From Methylobacterium sp. Leaf125 (GTDB taxonomy: Bacteria; Pseudomonadota; Alphaproteobacteria; Rhizobiales; Beijerinckiaceae): a stretch of 50,474 nt of DNA. The notes beneath the pieces were generated by a model that worked only from the letters and a program-made list of their open reading frames with translations, was not told where the DNA came from and made no database searches. The DNA lies in assembly GCF_001423085.1 (NCBI RefSeq), contig NZ_LMNU01000048.1, positions 38,640-89,113 of the forward strand, in the 5' to 3' direction. Shown here in pieces: positions 1-8,664 of the stretch. Positions within the stretch are counted from its first letter, which is position 1, and every line of letters begins with the position of its first letter. Both the position numbers and the translations under genes were made by a program.

Positions 1-1123
1 CGGCCACGGCGGTCTGGGCCATGGCGGCCGAGCTGCCGACCTGGCGGCCGATCTCCTGCACCGAGGAGCCGAGCTCCTCGGCCGCGGCCGCCACGGTGTT
101 GACGTTGGCGGCGGCCTCGTCGGCCGCGGCCGCCACGCTGCTGGACTGGTTGGCGGTCTGGGTGGCGGTGCCGGCCATGCTCTGGGCGGTGGCCTGCAGC
201 TCGGTGGCCGAGCTCGTCACCATGCTGATGATGCCGCCCACCGCGCCCTCGAAGCTGTCGGCCATCGCCCGCATCGCCGCCTTGCGCTGCGCCTCGGCCC
301 CGGCCCGCGCCAGCACCGTCTCCTCCTCGAGCTTGCGGGTCTGGAGCAGGTTGTCCCGGAACACGCTCACCGCGGCGGCCATGTCGCCGATCTCGTCGCG
401 ACGGGTCCGGGACGGAATGTCCACGCTGGTGTCGCCCCCGGCCAGCCTGCCCATGGTGCGCGTCATGCGCTCGATCGGACGCGCGACGCCGAACAGGCTG
501 AACAGCATCGTGCCGATGGCCGCCACCATCGAGATCGTCATCGCGATCCAGGCCGTCAGCATGGCCGAGCCGGCGCTGGCCAGGCTCAGCGCGGTGCTGT
601 TCTGGGCGCCCTCCCGGTTGAAGTCGACGGCCCGCTGCAGGGCCCGGATGGCGCCGTTGTTCAGGTCGGCCATCGCGGCGCTGGTGGTGAGCGCCAGGGC
701 GTCGGCCTGGCGGCCGGCCTTCATGAGGTCGATGACCTGCTGCTGGCCCTCGCCGTAGCGCGTCCACAGGGGCGTGAAGGTGTCGTAGAGCGCCTTCTCC
801 TCGGCGGAGCTGATCAGCGGCTCATAGGTCCGGCGCAGGCCGTCGAGGGTCTTCATGGCGGTCTTCAGGCCCGCCTCGTTCTCGGCCAGCGCCTGCGGCG
901 TCTCGGAGGCGACGACGAAGCGGTACAGCTTCACCCGCACGTCGCGCGTCGCCGTGCTGATCGTGTTCACGACGTTGACGGAGGGAAGCCAGTTCGTCGC
1001 GACCTCGTTCACCTCGTGCTCGATCGCCCTGAGCTTCACGACGCTGACCACGCCCTGACCCGCCGCGGCCACGCCGAGCAGGGTTACCGAACCGATCAGG
1101 ATGGATTTCAGAGACACACGCAT
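1..1123 (-). CDS. Methyl-accepting chemotaxis protein (3' end outside window)
   Basis: The reading frame starts at the ATG ending at 1123 and stays open to the left edge (374 codons visible). Residues about 8-27 form a first membrane segment. A ligand-binding four-helix-bundle-like region follows to about residue 185, then a second membrane segment (about 188-212) and a HAMP region with the typical RPIERMT start. The Ala/Ser/Thr-rich helical signalling domain begins near residue 290 (ATELQATAQSMAGTATQTAN) and is cut by the window before its conserved tip. It should sense a periplasmic ligand and control CheA. No che genes are visible nearby, so it is probably an orphan receptor. Family call is firm; ligand unknown. 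Confidence 0.93.
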   Translation of the reverse strand, partial: MRVSLKSILIGSVTLLGVAAAGQGVVSVVKLRAIEHEVNEVATNWLPSVNVVNTISTATRDVRVKLYRFVVASETPQALAENEAGLKTAMKTLDGLRRTYEPLISSAEEKALYDTFTPLWTRYGEGQQQVIDLMKAGRQADALALTTSAAMADLNNGAIRALQRAVDFNREGAQNSTALSLASAGSAMLTAWIAMTISMVAAIGTMLFSLFGVARPIERMTRTMGRLAGGDTSVDIPSRTRRDEIGDMAAAVSVFRDNLLQTRKLEEETVLARAGAEAQRKAAMRAMADSFEGAVGGIISMVTSSATELQATAQSMAGTATQTANQSSSVAAAADEAAANVNTVAAAAEELGSSVQEIGRQVGSSAAMAQTAVA

Positions 1124-1339
1124 CGTTGTGGAACCGTCCGGATTTGCATTCCGACCGGAGGAAACAACTGCATGCTTAACATGGCGTTATCAGATTGGCC
1201 TGGAACGTAACGAGGACTGATTTGTCATGTTTCCGACGATCGATGCCGCCGGAGCGATTACGTCCAATGCTGTCCGTTCAACGGTCGCCGAAGCTCGCTA
1301 TATGGTCCGATAGCGCCCGGTTACACGCGCCGCGTGAGG

Positions 1340-2080
1340 TCAGATGCCCGCGTACCAGGGGAAGCCGAGCTCGGCGACCATGCTGCCGCGCCCCTTGCCG
1401 AGGCCCTCGACCCGATCCACGGCCTCGATGGCGCTGATGTACTTCAGGCTCTTGTAGCCGAGCTGGCGCTCGACCCGCAGGCGCACCGGCGCCCCGTGCG
1501 CCACCGGCAGGTCGCCGCCGTTCATGCCGTAGGCGAGGATGGTCTGCGGATGGAGGGCGTCGAACAGGTCGTAGCTGTCCCACCAGCCATCGACGCTGCG
1601 CACCACGATGAAGCGCGCCTCCGGCCGCAGCCCGACCTGGGTCAGCAGGTGGGCCAGCGGCACGCCGGTCCAGGCGCCGATGGCCGACCAGCCCTGCTCG
1701 CAGGCATGAAGCGTGATCTGGGTGCGGGCGGGCATCGCCCTCAGATCGGCCAGCGAGAAGCCTCCCGGGCGCGCCACGAGGCCGGTGACCGGAAGCGTCC
1801 AGTCGGAGAAACCCAGCGCCTTCGAACGCCGGTAATCGGGATTGTCCGGGTCGGTGGTGTTGATGGTCGGGAACACCGCCGAGATCGCCTCCGGCCCGAA
1901 CTCGCGCACCAGGGGCTGGTGGCGCTGGAGCCAGCGCTGGACCGCGAAGGTCAGGCCGTTGCTCCAGTCGTAGGGGGTGGCGAGCCGCGAGAGCGCCGGG
2001 GCGTCGCAGCCGCCGAGGAGGCCGGCGCCGATCAGGCTGCCGGAGCCGGTGAGGAGGCGGCGGCGCGAGAGGTCACGCAT
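1340..2080 (-). CDS. Molybdopterin-dependent oxidoreductase of the sulfite oxidase/MsrP fold, Tat lipoprotein-like
   Basis: 246 residues. The N-terminus has a twin-arginine stretch (SRRRLL, residues 5-10), a hydrophobic core and a lipobox-like LGGC with Cys25, so a Tat-exported, lipid-anchored periplasmic protein is likely. The mature part matches the oxidoreductase molybdopterin-binding fold: residues 120-135 carry LHACEQGWSAIGAWTGV, with Cys127 at the place of the Mo-ligating cysteine. The gene starts inside the end of the cytochrome b561 gene (8-bp overlap), which strongly suggests co-translation and electron transfer between the two. MsrP itself pairs with MsrQ, so this is a different arrangement. 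Substrate unknown. Confidence 0.85.
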   Translation of the reverse strand: MRDLSRRRLLTGSGSLIGAGLLGGCDAPALSRLATPYDWSNGLTFAVQRWLQRHQPLVREFGPEAISAVFPTINTTDPDNPDYRRSKALGFSDWTLPVTGLVARPGGFSLADLRAMPARTQITLHACEQGWSAIGAWTGVPLAHLLTQVGLRPEARFIVVRSVDGWWDSYDLFDALHPQTILAYGMNGGDLPVAHGAPVRLRVERQLGYKSLKYISAIEAVDRVEGLGKGRGSMVAELGFPWYAGI

Positions 2081-2798
2081 CGGGGGGCTCCGCGAAGGGG
2101 GGGCGGGTCGTCGCCGGCGGAACCCGGAAGCGTCCGGTGATCATCGACCGCATCAGGTTGCCGGCCCCGCCGACGAAGACCTGGGCCACGTGCACCACGA
2201 GGAAGAGCACGAGCAGGCAGGCGACGGCGAAGTGCAGGGTGCGCGCCGATTGCCGGCCGCCGAACAGGGCGAAGAGCTCCGGATAGGCCGCCGTGACCCC
2301 CGGCGACATGGTGAGCCCGGTGAGCACCATCAGCGGAAACAGCACGAACAGGACGACGAGATAGGCGAATTTCTGCAGGGCGTTGTAGCGCAGGGCCTCG
2401 CGTCCGCGCGCCGGCTTGAGGCGGGCATGGTCGGCGATCTCGCGGGCGAGGTGGCCCGGGGCCAGCTGATCGCGATCCGGCACGAGGTCGCGGGCGAAGT
2501 GACCGCCCACGAAGGCCACGATGAGGTAGACGATCCCGTTGAGGACGAGCACCCAGGCCGCGAGGAAGTGCAGGTTGCGGCCCCAGCCCGTCTGTTCGAG
2601 GTTCACGGGCAACGGCAGGTCGAGGGCGGCCGGCGCCCCGTTGGCTCCGGTCTCGCCCCAGAACAGCCGCGGCAGGGCGAGCAGGATCGCGATGCCGCTG
2701 ACCAGGAGCGCAAGGAACGCGACGGCGTTGAGCCAATGCGTCAGGCGCACCCAGGCGGCGTGCCGGTGAACCAGGGACGGTCCCGGATCCTCCGCCAT
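2073..2798 (-). CDS. Cytochrome b561-type membrane electron carrier
   Basis: 241 residues from the ATG at 2798. The frame is open further upstream, but that part lies inside the methyltransferase gene. Four membrane helices are visible (about 18-42, 76-98, 143-165, 187-210). Histidines suited to bis-heme ligation occur at His21 (LTHWLN), His77 (NLHFLAAW), His189 (TLHFAVA) and His203 (VVHVAQVF), the pattern of the prokaryotic cytochrome b561/NiFe-hydrogenase b-subunit family. It lies 11 bp after the methyltransferase and overlaps the molybdopterin protein downstream. Likely role: linking quinone-pool electrons to that periplasmic enzyme (inference). Confidence 0.88.
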   Translation of the reverse strand: MAEDPGPSLVHRHAAWVRLTHWLNAVAFLALLVSGIAILLALPRLFWGETGANGAPAALDLPLPVNLEQTGWGRNLHFLAAWVLVLNGIVYLIVAFVGGHFARDLVPDRDQLAPGHLAREIADHARLKPARGREALRYNALQKFAYLVVLFVLFPLMVLTGLTMSPGVTAAYPELFALFGGRQSARTLHFAVACLLVLFLVVHVAQVFVGGAGNLMRSMITGRFRVPPATTRPPFAEPPDA

Positions 2799-2809
2799 CG
2801 GCGGGCGGC

Positions 2810-3406
2810 TCACGCGGGGGCCCGCAGCACGTCGAGGCGATAGCGCTCGGTGCGGCCCCTGCGGTCGGGTTCGAGGGCACCGCGGGTGAGAGCGATCAGC
2901 GTCTCGACCGCCGCATCGGCGCTCAAGGGGAAGTTCGTCTCCCCGAGCCAGTGGACCAGGATGACCTCGCCCCCCGGTTTCAGGGCCGCCGCCAGGCGCA
3001 CGGCGATGTGGGCCAGGTCCTCGGGCGTGAAAAAGTACAGCACTTCGGAGAGCACCACGAGGTCGAACCGGCCGGGGGGCCACTCCGCCGGCACCGCGGC
3101 GCGCCGGAACGCGACCTGGGGGCACGCCGTGCAACGGGCGCGGGCGGCATCGAGGGCCGTCTCGGCCACGTCGAGGGCGAGCAGCGCCGCGCAGCGGTCG
3201 GCCAGCCGGCGGGTCAGCACGCCGATCGAGCAGCCCACCTCCAGGGCCTCCGGGTAGGTCTCGCGGCCCAGCGCCGCCAGGGTTGCCTCGTACTTGGCGT
3301 GCTCGTAGGGGCTGGTGGTGAAGTCCCACGGATCGGGGTTCGCGGCGTAGAGGTCCGTGAAGTAATCCGGCGGCAGCGTATGTGGGGAGCGTGTCATCAC
3401 CGTCAC
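2810..3406 (-). CDS. SAM-dependent methyltransferase, NodS-like
   Basis: 198 residues with a class I Rossmann methyltransferase core: motif I EVGCSIGVLT (residues 56-65), acidic Asp79 ending strand 2 (LLALDV), and VVLSEVLYFF at motif IV. The N-terminal DPWDFTTSPYEHAKYEAT (residues 25-42) is typical of NodS-type N-methyltransferases, which act on amino sugars in Nod-factor synthesis. No nod genes are present, so the substrate here is unknown. It starts 3 bp after the acyl-CoA dehydrogenase-like gene ends, so they form one transcription unit. Substrate assignment is not possible from sequence. Confidence 0.85.
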   Translation of the reverse strand: MTVMTRSPHTLPPDYFTDLYAANPDPWDFTTSPYEHAKYEATLAALGRETYPEALEVGCSIGVLTRRLADRCAALLALDVAETALDAARARCTACPQVAFRRAAVPAEWPPGRFDLVVLSEVLYFFTPEDLAHIAVRLAAALKPGGEVILVHWLGETNFPLSADAAVETLIALTRGALEPDRRGRTERYRLDVLRAPA

Positions 3407-3409
3407 CGC

Positions 3410-4717
3410 CTAAAGATCGGCCGGACCCTCGTCGGGGCCCGGCGCCCCGGCGGAATCGCGCCAGAGCCGGTCCGCCGGTCGCGCATCGCCGAGGACGTAG
3501 GCCGCCGCGCTGGTCAGGGCCCGGTCGGGCCCGGGCTGGCGCAGGTAGGTCGCCAGGTCGCGCGCCAGCCGCTCGAGGGGATGCGGACTGAGGAAGCCCG
3601 CCAATCCCACGGAGCGATGGGCCCGCTCCAGCACGTCGAGGCCGGCCCGCTCCACCGCGAGACGCGTGAGATTGACGTAGGCGATCACCCGGTCCGGCTC
3701 CGCCCCGGGGTCGGCGGCGAGCCGGGCGGCCTGAGCCACGAAGAGGCGGGCGCCCTCCACCGCGATCGCGGCCTCACCCAGGCGGGCCGCCTGATGCGGG
3801 TCGCCGCCGCGGCCTGTGGCCCGCAGATGCGCCCGCAGGACGTCGAACACCGCCTCGATGCCGCCGAGTTGTACCGCGGCGAAGCGCCAGGCGCCGGCGG
3901 AGAAGTGCGGCTCGGCGAAGTAGTCGTCCGGGCCACCGACGAAGCAACCGGGGCCGGCGGGCAGGCCGGTGAAGTCGAGGAGACCGGAGGTCGAGGCCCG
4001 CATACCCTGCGCCTGCCAGCCGGACAGGTCGGCCCGGGTCCCGGTCTCGAGATCCGCGATCAGCATCTGCTGGCGGCCGTCGGGCCGGCGCGCCGTGACC
4101 AGGGGGCGGGTGACCGAGCCGGCCCCGGAGGCGAAAGACTTGACCCCCGCCAGCATCCAGGCGTCCCCGGCCGGTGCGGGGCCGTCGGGGATTGCCAGGC
4201 TCGGGCCGCCGGCTTCCTCAGGGCTGAGGCCGGCTTTCTCGAGGCTGAGGCCGCCGACTTTCTCAAGGCTGAGGCCGCCGGCCTGGGGCTGGGTATTCCA
4301 AACGCCGAACAGGTGTCCGGCACGGACGTCGCCGGCCAGCCGCTCCATCACCGCCGGCTCCGCATAGCGCAGCACCAGGGACAGGGCGTTGACGTGGCCT
4401 TCGTAGAGGCGACCGAGGGCGAGGCTGCCCCGGCCGATCTGCGCCAGGACATCGGCGAGAACCGGCGCCATCGCGGGGGCGTCGAGACCGGCCCCGCCCA
4501 GGGCTACCGGCAGCGGCGCGGCGAGCAGCCCGGCCCGATGCGCGTGGGTGATGTCCTCGGCCGGAAAACCGCCGTCCCGATCGAGGGCATCGGCGCGTTC
4601 GCCCGCGCGGTCCGCGACCGCGCGGGCCGCGGCCTGGATGCGGACGGCGTGGGTCTCCGAACGATCCTGAAGATGCCGATGCGATGGGATGAAGTTCATA
4701 CCCAGCACATGGATCAC
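3410..4717 (-). CDS. Acyl-CoA dehydrogenase-family flavoprotein with internal repeat insert
   Basis: 435 residues. An N-terminal helical domain (DITHAHRAGLLAAPLP, around residues 54-69), a central beta domain (SFASGAGSVTRPLVTAR, near 192-208) and a C-terminal helical domain match the acyl-CoA dehydrogenase/DszC fold. At about residues 149-170 the protein carries three copies of a 7-8 residue unit (GLSLEKV/GLSLEKA/GLSPEEA), encoded by a degenerate tandem repeat. This lies where the family has a short loop, so it looks like a recent expansion. First gene of the methyltransferase-b561-molybdoprotein run. ATG at 4699 (MNFIPSHRHL) is an alternative start. Substrate unknown; it may act on a lipid or sulfur/nitrogen compound. 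Confidence 0.82.
   Translation of the reverse strand: MIHVLGMNFIPSHRHLQDRSETHAVRIQAAARAVADRAGERADALDRDGGFPAEDITHAHRAGLLAAPLPVALGGAGLDAPAMAPVLADVLAQIGRGSLALGRLYEGHVNALSLVLRYAEPAVMERLAGDVRAGHLFGVWNTQPQAGGLSLEKVGGLSLEKAGLSPEEAGGPSLAIPDGPAPAGDAWMLAGVKSFASGAGSVTRPLVTARRPDGRQQMLIADLETGTRADLSGWQAQGMRASTSGLLDFTGLPAGPGCFVGGPDDYFAEPHFSAGAWRFAAVQLGGIEAVFDVLRAHLRATGRGGDPHQAARLGEAAIAVEGARLFVAQAARLAADPGAEPDRVIAYVNLTRLAVERAGLDVLERAHRSVGLAGFLSPHPLERLARDLATYLRQPGPDRALTSAAAYVLGDARPADRLWRDSAGAPGPDEGPADL
4208..4273 (-). repeat. Degenerate 21-24 bp tandem repeat inside the acyl-CoA dehydrogenase gene
   Basis: On the plus strand three successive units (4208-4228, 4229-4249, 4250-4273) each begin GCCG and end AGGCTGAG or GGGCTGAG. 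Unit lengths of 21, 21 and 24 keep the frame. A partial fourth unit may follow. Confidence 0.8.
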
Positions 4718-4796
4718 GCCCGCGCGATCTCCAGATGGCGGGCGCGTTTAGAAGGCCGGTTTTCCCCGCGTCAAAGGGCGCTGGAGCGTCCCCGGA

Positions 4797-4952
4797 TTAA
4801 TCCGCCGTCGCCGCCCGTGCCCGCTCGGCGCGGCCGGCCCGCAGGTCGGTCAGCATGTCCCGCACGGTCCAGCCCACAGTCAGCAAAGTGAAGCTGCCGA
4901 TGGCCACGATCAGGGCAGCCCCCACCAGCATCTTGGCGGTCTCGATATCCAC
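4797..4952 (-). CDS. Small single-span membrane protein, 51 residues
   Basis: The frame ending at 4797 gives a credible small protein from the GTG at 4952: VDIETAKMLVGAALIVAIGS, a hydrophobic segment over residues 9-28, then a Lys/Arg-rich tail. GGGA lies about 10 bases before the GTG. The same frame stays open far upstream, but that part runs antisense to the HD-GYP gene and has no coding character. I do not recognise a named family. It stands alone between the acyl-CoA dehydrogenase and the response regulator. Confidence 0.55.
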   Translation of the reverse strand: MDIETAKMLVGAALIVAIGSFTLLTVGWTVRDMLTDLRAGRAERARAATAD

Positions 4953-5418
4953 GGTCCAGGTTCCCGAATACAGGTGTGCGTCACCGCATTCCGCGATGAA
5001 AACGATGATCACGGTCTTAAGATACGCCTTGCTGCCGGAACCCGGCAGACCCGCCCGACGAAACGCTGGCATGCAGCGATCCGGGTCCGGCGGGTGCGGC
5101 CGCACACGGATGTCCGGCGCGGCTCCGGGGGAGCACACCTGTTTGGGCCGGCCGCCGGCCACGGATCGAGCGCGTCGTCCGCCTTCGAAGCCGGTGGGGC
5201 GTGCGGGTGTTTCCGGCTGCGAGCGCGGAGCGGGATCGAGGGGGGCGACCTCGCGCGGGAGCCGGACAGGGCTTGGCCGCGCAGGCGCGGAGCAAGCGTC
5301 CCCGGAGGCGGGTCGAGCGCCCGTCGAGCGCCCCTGGGTATCTTCGTTAAAGGTCCGGCGGCAATCCCTCCGGTATAAGGAAGGCCTCGGCGAGGCGCGT
5401 TGACTCAAGGCTGCTCTG
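4953..5418. other. Intergenic region between divergent genes, no gene seen
   Basis: 466 bp between the 51-residue membrane protein (minus) and the HD-GYP gene (plus). It must hold both promoters. I could not identify convincing elements and saw no coding pattern on either strand. Confidence 0.5.
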
Positions 5419-6426
5419 ATGTTCGTGCTCATCCTGGATGATGCGCCCCTGAACAACATGCTGATGGTGGAGGCTCTCCGCGACCTCCCCGGCTGCACGG
5501 CCCGTGATTTCCTCCGGCCCGACGATGCCCTGGCGTTCGTCCGCGAGCACCCGGCCGAGATCGGCGTTGCCATCTCCGACTTCGAGATGCCGGGCATGAA
5601 CGGCATCGCGTTCATCCGCGCCGCCCGGGACATCCCGGGCTTCGAGCATGTGCCGGTGATCATGGTGACGAGCCTGGACCAGCGCGCGCTGCGCCGGGAC
5701 GCGCTGGCCGCCGGCGCCACCGATTTCCTCGCCAAGCCCTTCGATCCGGTCGAAGTGCGCGCCCGTGTCTCGAACCTGCTCGCCCTCAACCAGGCGCGCC
5801 TGGCGCAGATCGACCGTGCGGCCTGGCTCGATCGCGAGGTGAAGGCCGCCACCGCCCTCATCGTCGCCCGCGAGCGCGAGATCATCAGCCTGCTGATGAA
5901 GGCCGTCGAACATCGCGACTCGGAGACCGGCAACCACGTGGCGCGGGTCGCCGAATACGTGGCCCGGATCGCCGAGGGCTTGGGCTTTGCCGCGGAGGAG
6001 GTGGAGCAACTCAGCCTGGCCTCCACCATGCACGATATCGGCAAGCTCAGCGTTCCGGATTCGATCCTGCTGAAACCCGGGCGCCTGTCCGCGGACGAGC
6101 GCCGGACGATGGAGGCGCATGCCGAGCGCGGCCGTCGCATCCTCGAAGGCAGCGACTCGCGTCTGGTCCGCCTCGCGGCGGAGATCGCGGCCACCCACCA
6201 CGAGCGCTGGGACGGCCGCGGCTATCCGGCCGGCCTCCGCGGGGAGGCCATTCCCCTGTCGGGGCGGATCGTGGCCGTGGCGGACGTCTACGATGCCCTG
6301 ACCTCCGATCGGCCGTATAAGACGGCGTGGTCGCCGGCGGAAGCGTTGGCCCATCTCCAGGATGAGGCCGGGCGTCATTTCGATCCCGCCTGCGTGGAAG
6401 CCTTCCTGAAGTCTCGCGCCCGCTGA
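5419..6426 (+). CDS. Response regulator with HD-GYP phosphodiesterase output
   Basis: 335 residues. Residues 1-120 form a receiver domain with the acidic pair at Asp7/Asp8, phospho-acceptor Asp54 (VAISDFEMPG), Thr84 and Lys106 (LAKPFDP). Residues 145-335 form an HD-GYP domain with His205-Asp206 (MHDIGKLSVPD), the HHERWDGRGYP signature at 260-270 and the VADVYDALTSDRPYK stretch at 288-301. All expected metal-binding residues are visible, so it should hydrolyse cyclic di-GMP in a phosphorylation-controlled way. No kinase is adjacent; the hybrid kinase at 9677 is one possible partner, unproven. Confidence 0.95.
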   Translation: MFVLILDDAPLNNMLMVEALRDLPGCTARDFLRPDDALAFVREHPAEIGVAISDFEMPGMNGIAFIRAARDIPGFEHVPVIMVTSLDQRALRRDALAAGATDFLAKPFDPVEVRARVSNLLALNQARLAQIDRAAWLDREVKAATALIVAREREIISLLMKAVEHRDSETGNHVARVAEYVARIAEGLGFAAEEVEQLSLASTMHDIGKLSVPDSILLKPGRLSADERRTMEAHAERGRRILEGSDSRLVRLAAEIAATHHERWDGRGYPAGLRGEAIPLSGRIVAVADVYDALTSDRPYKTAWSPAEALAHLQDEAGRHFDPACVEAFLKSRAR

Positions 6427-6578
6427 AGCAGACCGGTCGTGGCGCGGCGCTCAACTTCAGGAAGACTCCAGGATCCTGTTGCGTGACCTTAACCTTGATC
6501 CTGTCTTCGCCCGAACACAGTGATTTTTCGGGGACGGTTTCAGGAGGTCGGTAACCCGCCCCTCGTAAGCGTAACGGC

Positions 6579-7964
6579 ATGACTGCCGCCCACGCCGCCA
6601 AGTTTGCCGCCTGTTTCCGCACGGACCAACGTGGCGGCGTCCTTGTACTCGTCGCCCTGCTGTTTCCGATCCTGACCGGCCTGAGCGCCGTGGCGATCGA
6701 CTACGCCTCCCTGGTCAAGCGGCGGGCCGAGCTCCAGCGCGCCGCCGACAGCGGCAGCATTGCGGGGGTCAACCAGTTCAAGCTCGCCAATGCGGACGAC
6801 GCGGCCGCGATCCGCACCGCCAAGGCCATGGCTCTGGCCCAGGCCCGCAGCGGCAGCGCGGCGCCCCCGGCCGTGACGGCCGAGGTGCTCAACAACCATT
6901 CCGGCGTCCGCCTCACGCTCAGCGAGCAGGTCGCCCTGTCCTTCGGCAAGCTCCTCAACATCCCGAGCCTGGAGGTGAGCGTCTCGTCGACGGCGAAGCT
7001 CGCCGGCACCACGCGGCTGTGCCTGCTCGCCCTCGACCGCCAGGCAATGGGCGCCTTCCACCTGGAGAGCGCGGCCCGCATCACCGCCACCGATTGTTCG
7101 CTCTACTCGAATTCCACCCACCCGGAGGGCATCCAGGGCGAGAACGCGGCGGTGGCCACCGCCCTCTCCACCTGCTCCGCCGGCGGCTATTCCGGGTCGG
7201 GCGCCAACTTCACGCCGCCGCCGGCCACCGGGTGCCCCGCCCTGCGTGATCCCCTGATCGATCGGCAGGGCCCGACGCCGGGCTCCTGCGTCAGCCTCGG
7301 CTTCTTCGTCGATCCGAAGAAGTTCATCGACGGCATCGACGACCCGACCTACGGCGTCAACGTCGTGAGCGGGATCGTCACCCTGCAGCCCGGCACCTAT
7401 TGCGGCGGCCTGCACATCACCAAGGGCGCGGTCGTGACGCTGCAGCCCGGGATCTACATCCTCAAGGACGGCCCCCTCGTGGTCGACAAGGATGCCAGCC
7501 TGAGCGGCGTCAACACGGGCTTCTACTTCACCGGCGTGCGCGGCGGCCTGCTCTTCGACGAGAAGAGCATCATCAGCCTCACCGCGCCGAAGACCGGCCT
7601 GCTGGCGGGGCTGCTGTTCTTCGAGGACCGCAACGCGACCATTCCGTCCATCCTGCCGCTGCCGCTCGGCGGAAAAGGCAAGCCCAAGCCCGCGCCCGGC
7701 GGGTTCATCGCCCTGCGCGAATACCGCATCATCAGCGACAATGCCCGCACGCTCCTGGGGACCATCTACCTGCCCCTCGGCCGCCTGATCATCGATTCCA
7801 AGAAGCCGGTCGCCGATCAGTCGGCCTACACGGTGATCATCGCCCGGACGATCAACCTCTATGACGGCCCGAACCTGATGCTGAACGCCCGCTACGGCAG
7901 CACCGACGTGCCCGTGCCGGCCGGCGTCGGACCGAGCTCGGCCGACACGCAGCTCACGCAGTAG
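6579..7964 (+). CDS. TadG-like pilus/secretion-associated protein with Flp-type N-terminal helix
   Basis: 461 residues. Residues 16-24 (TDQRGGVLV) followed by a hydrophobic helix to about 46 and the ALQ/RAAD-like segment (RRAELQRAADSGSIAG) are the hallmark of the Tad/TadG N-terminal domain, which anchors these proteins in the inner membrane. The large C-terminal part is beta-rich with repeated turns (LQPGTYCGGL, LQPGIYILKDG), typical of the extracytoplasmic region of alphaproteobacterial TadG-like proteins. No von Willebrand domain is evident. It faces two TadE-like genes; a full tad cluster is not in the window. Confidence 0.8.
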   Translation: MTAAHAAKFAACFRTDQRGGVLVLVALLFPILTGLSAVAIDYASLVKRRAELQRAADSGSIAGVNQFKLANADDAAAIRTAKAMALAQARSGSAAPPAVTAEVLNNHSGVRLTLSEQVALSFGKLLNIPSLEVSVSSTAKLAGTTRLCLLALDRQAMGAFHLESAARITATDCSLYSNSTHPEGIQGENAAVATALSTCSAGGYSGSGANFTPPPATGCPALRDPLIDRQGPTPGSCVSLGFFVDPKKFIDGIDDPTYGVNVVSGIVTLQPGTYCGGLHITKGAVVTLQPGIYILKDGPLVVDKDASLSGVNTGFYFTGVRGGLLFDEKSIISLTAPKTGLLAGLLFFEDRNATIPSILPLPLGGKGKPKPAPGGFIALREYRIISDNARTLLGTIYLPLGRLIIDSKKPVADQSAYTVIIARTINLYDGPNLMLNARYGSTDVPVPAGVGPSSADTQLTQ

Positions 7965-8013
7965 GCCGGGCGCCACCGACAGGCGGCTCGTGCTGGCCGA
8001 CCGGCCCGGCCGC

Positions 8014-8661
8014 TCAGCGCGGCGGGCAGGCGGTGCCGCTACCCAGGACGACTTCGGGGCTCATGCTCGCGTAGCGCCGGCCGTAGCGGACCGGCCACAG
8101 GGTCTTGCGGGTGATGACGAAGCCCGGGCCGCCATCCCTGAACAGGGACGAGCCGGTCACCGGCTTGTAGGGCGCGCTGATCTCCACGAGCAGCAGGCGC
8201 GTCCCCTTCGGCTGCAGGCTGTCGGCGACGGCGACGGGGGCGGGCGCCCCGGGGGCACGGACCGGCGACCCCGCCGCGGCCACGCTGGAGCAGATCTGCA
8301 GCGGGCCCGTCTCGGTGTCGCCCACCACCCCCACCGCGCTCACCGTCATCTGCACCCCGGTGCCGTCGAAGGGCGCGAGCACGATGGGCGCCACCTGGAA
8401 CACGTCGTTCACCTCGTCCGCCGTCGGCATCGTGCGCTGGGAGAGCGTGTCGCCGATGGTGCGGGACAGGATGTCGACCTTGCGCACGTTGCGCATCACG
8501 CTCGTGATCTCCACCGCTCCGAAGTAGATGAGCAGCAGCACCGGTACGATCAGGGCGAATTCGACGATCGCGACGCCGTCCTCCGCCCGTGCGAAGCCCG
8601 CGGCGACCCGCTCACCCATCCGACGGCGTGCGATCACGGAGCGAAGGCGCGCGACCGCCAT
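8014..8661 (-). CDS. TadE-like pseudopilin-type protein
   Basis: 215 residues. ARAEDGVAIVEFALIVPVLL (residues 25-44) is the classical TadE motif, with Glu35 after the Gly/Ala cleavage-like region and a following hydrophobic helix. The rest is an extracytoplasmic domain. It starts 3 bp after the second TadE-like gene ends, so both are translated from one message. Likely minor pilin or assembly factor for a Tad/Flp pilus encoded elsewhere. Confidence 0.85.
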   Translation of the reverse strand: MAVARLRSVIARRRMGERVAAGFARAEDGVAIVEFALIVPVLLLIYFGAVEITSVMRNVRKVDILSRTIGDTLSQRTMPTADEVNDVFQVAPIVLAPFDGTGVQMTVSAVGVVGDTETGPLQICSSVAAAGSPVRAPGAPAPVAVADSLQPKGTRLLLVEISAPYKPVTGSSLFRDGGPGFVITRKTLWPVRYGRRYASMSPEVVLGSGTACPPR

Positions 8662-8664
8662 GGC

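Noticed and set aside
21..758. 245-codon plus-strand frame at the left edge
   Set aside because: Exact antisense of the chemoreceptor, whose HAMP and signalling domains are clear on the minus strand.
2073..3329. 418-codon version of the cytochrome b561 gene
   Set aside because: The first 177 codons lie within the methyltransferase gene in another frame and lack membrane segments; the ATG at 2798 gives a normal four-helix protein.
5347..6378. 343-codon minus-strand frame over the HD-GYP gene
   Set aside because: Antisense shadow; the plus strand has complete receiver and HD-GYP signatures.
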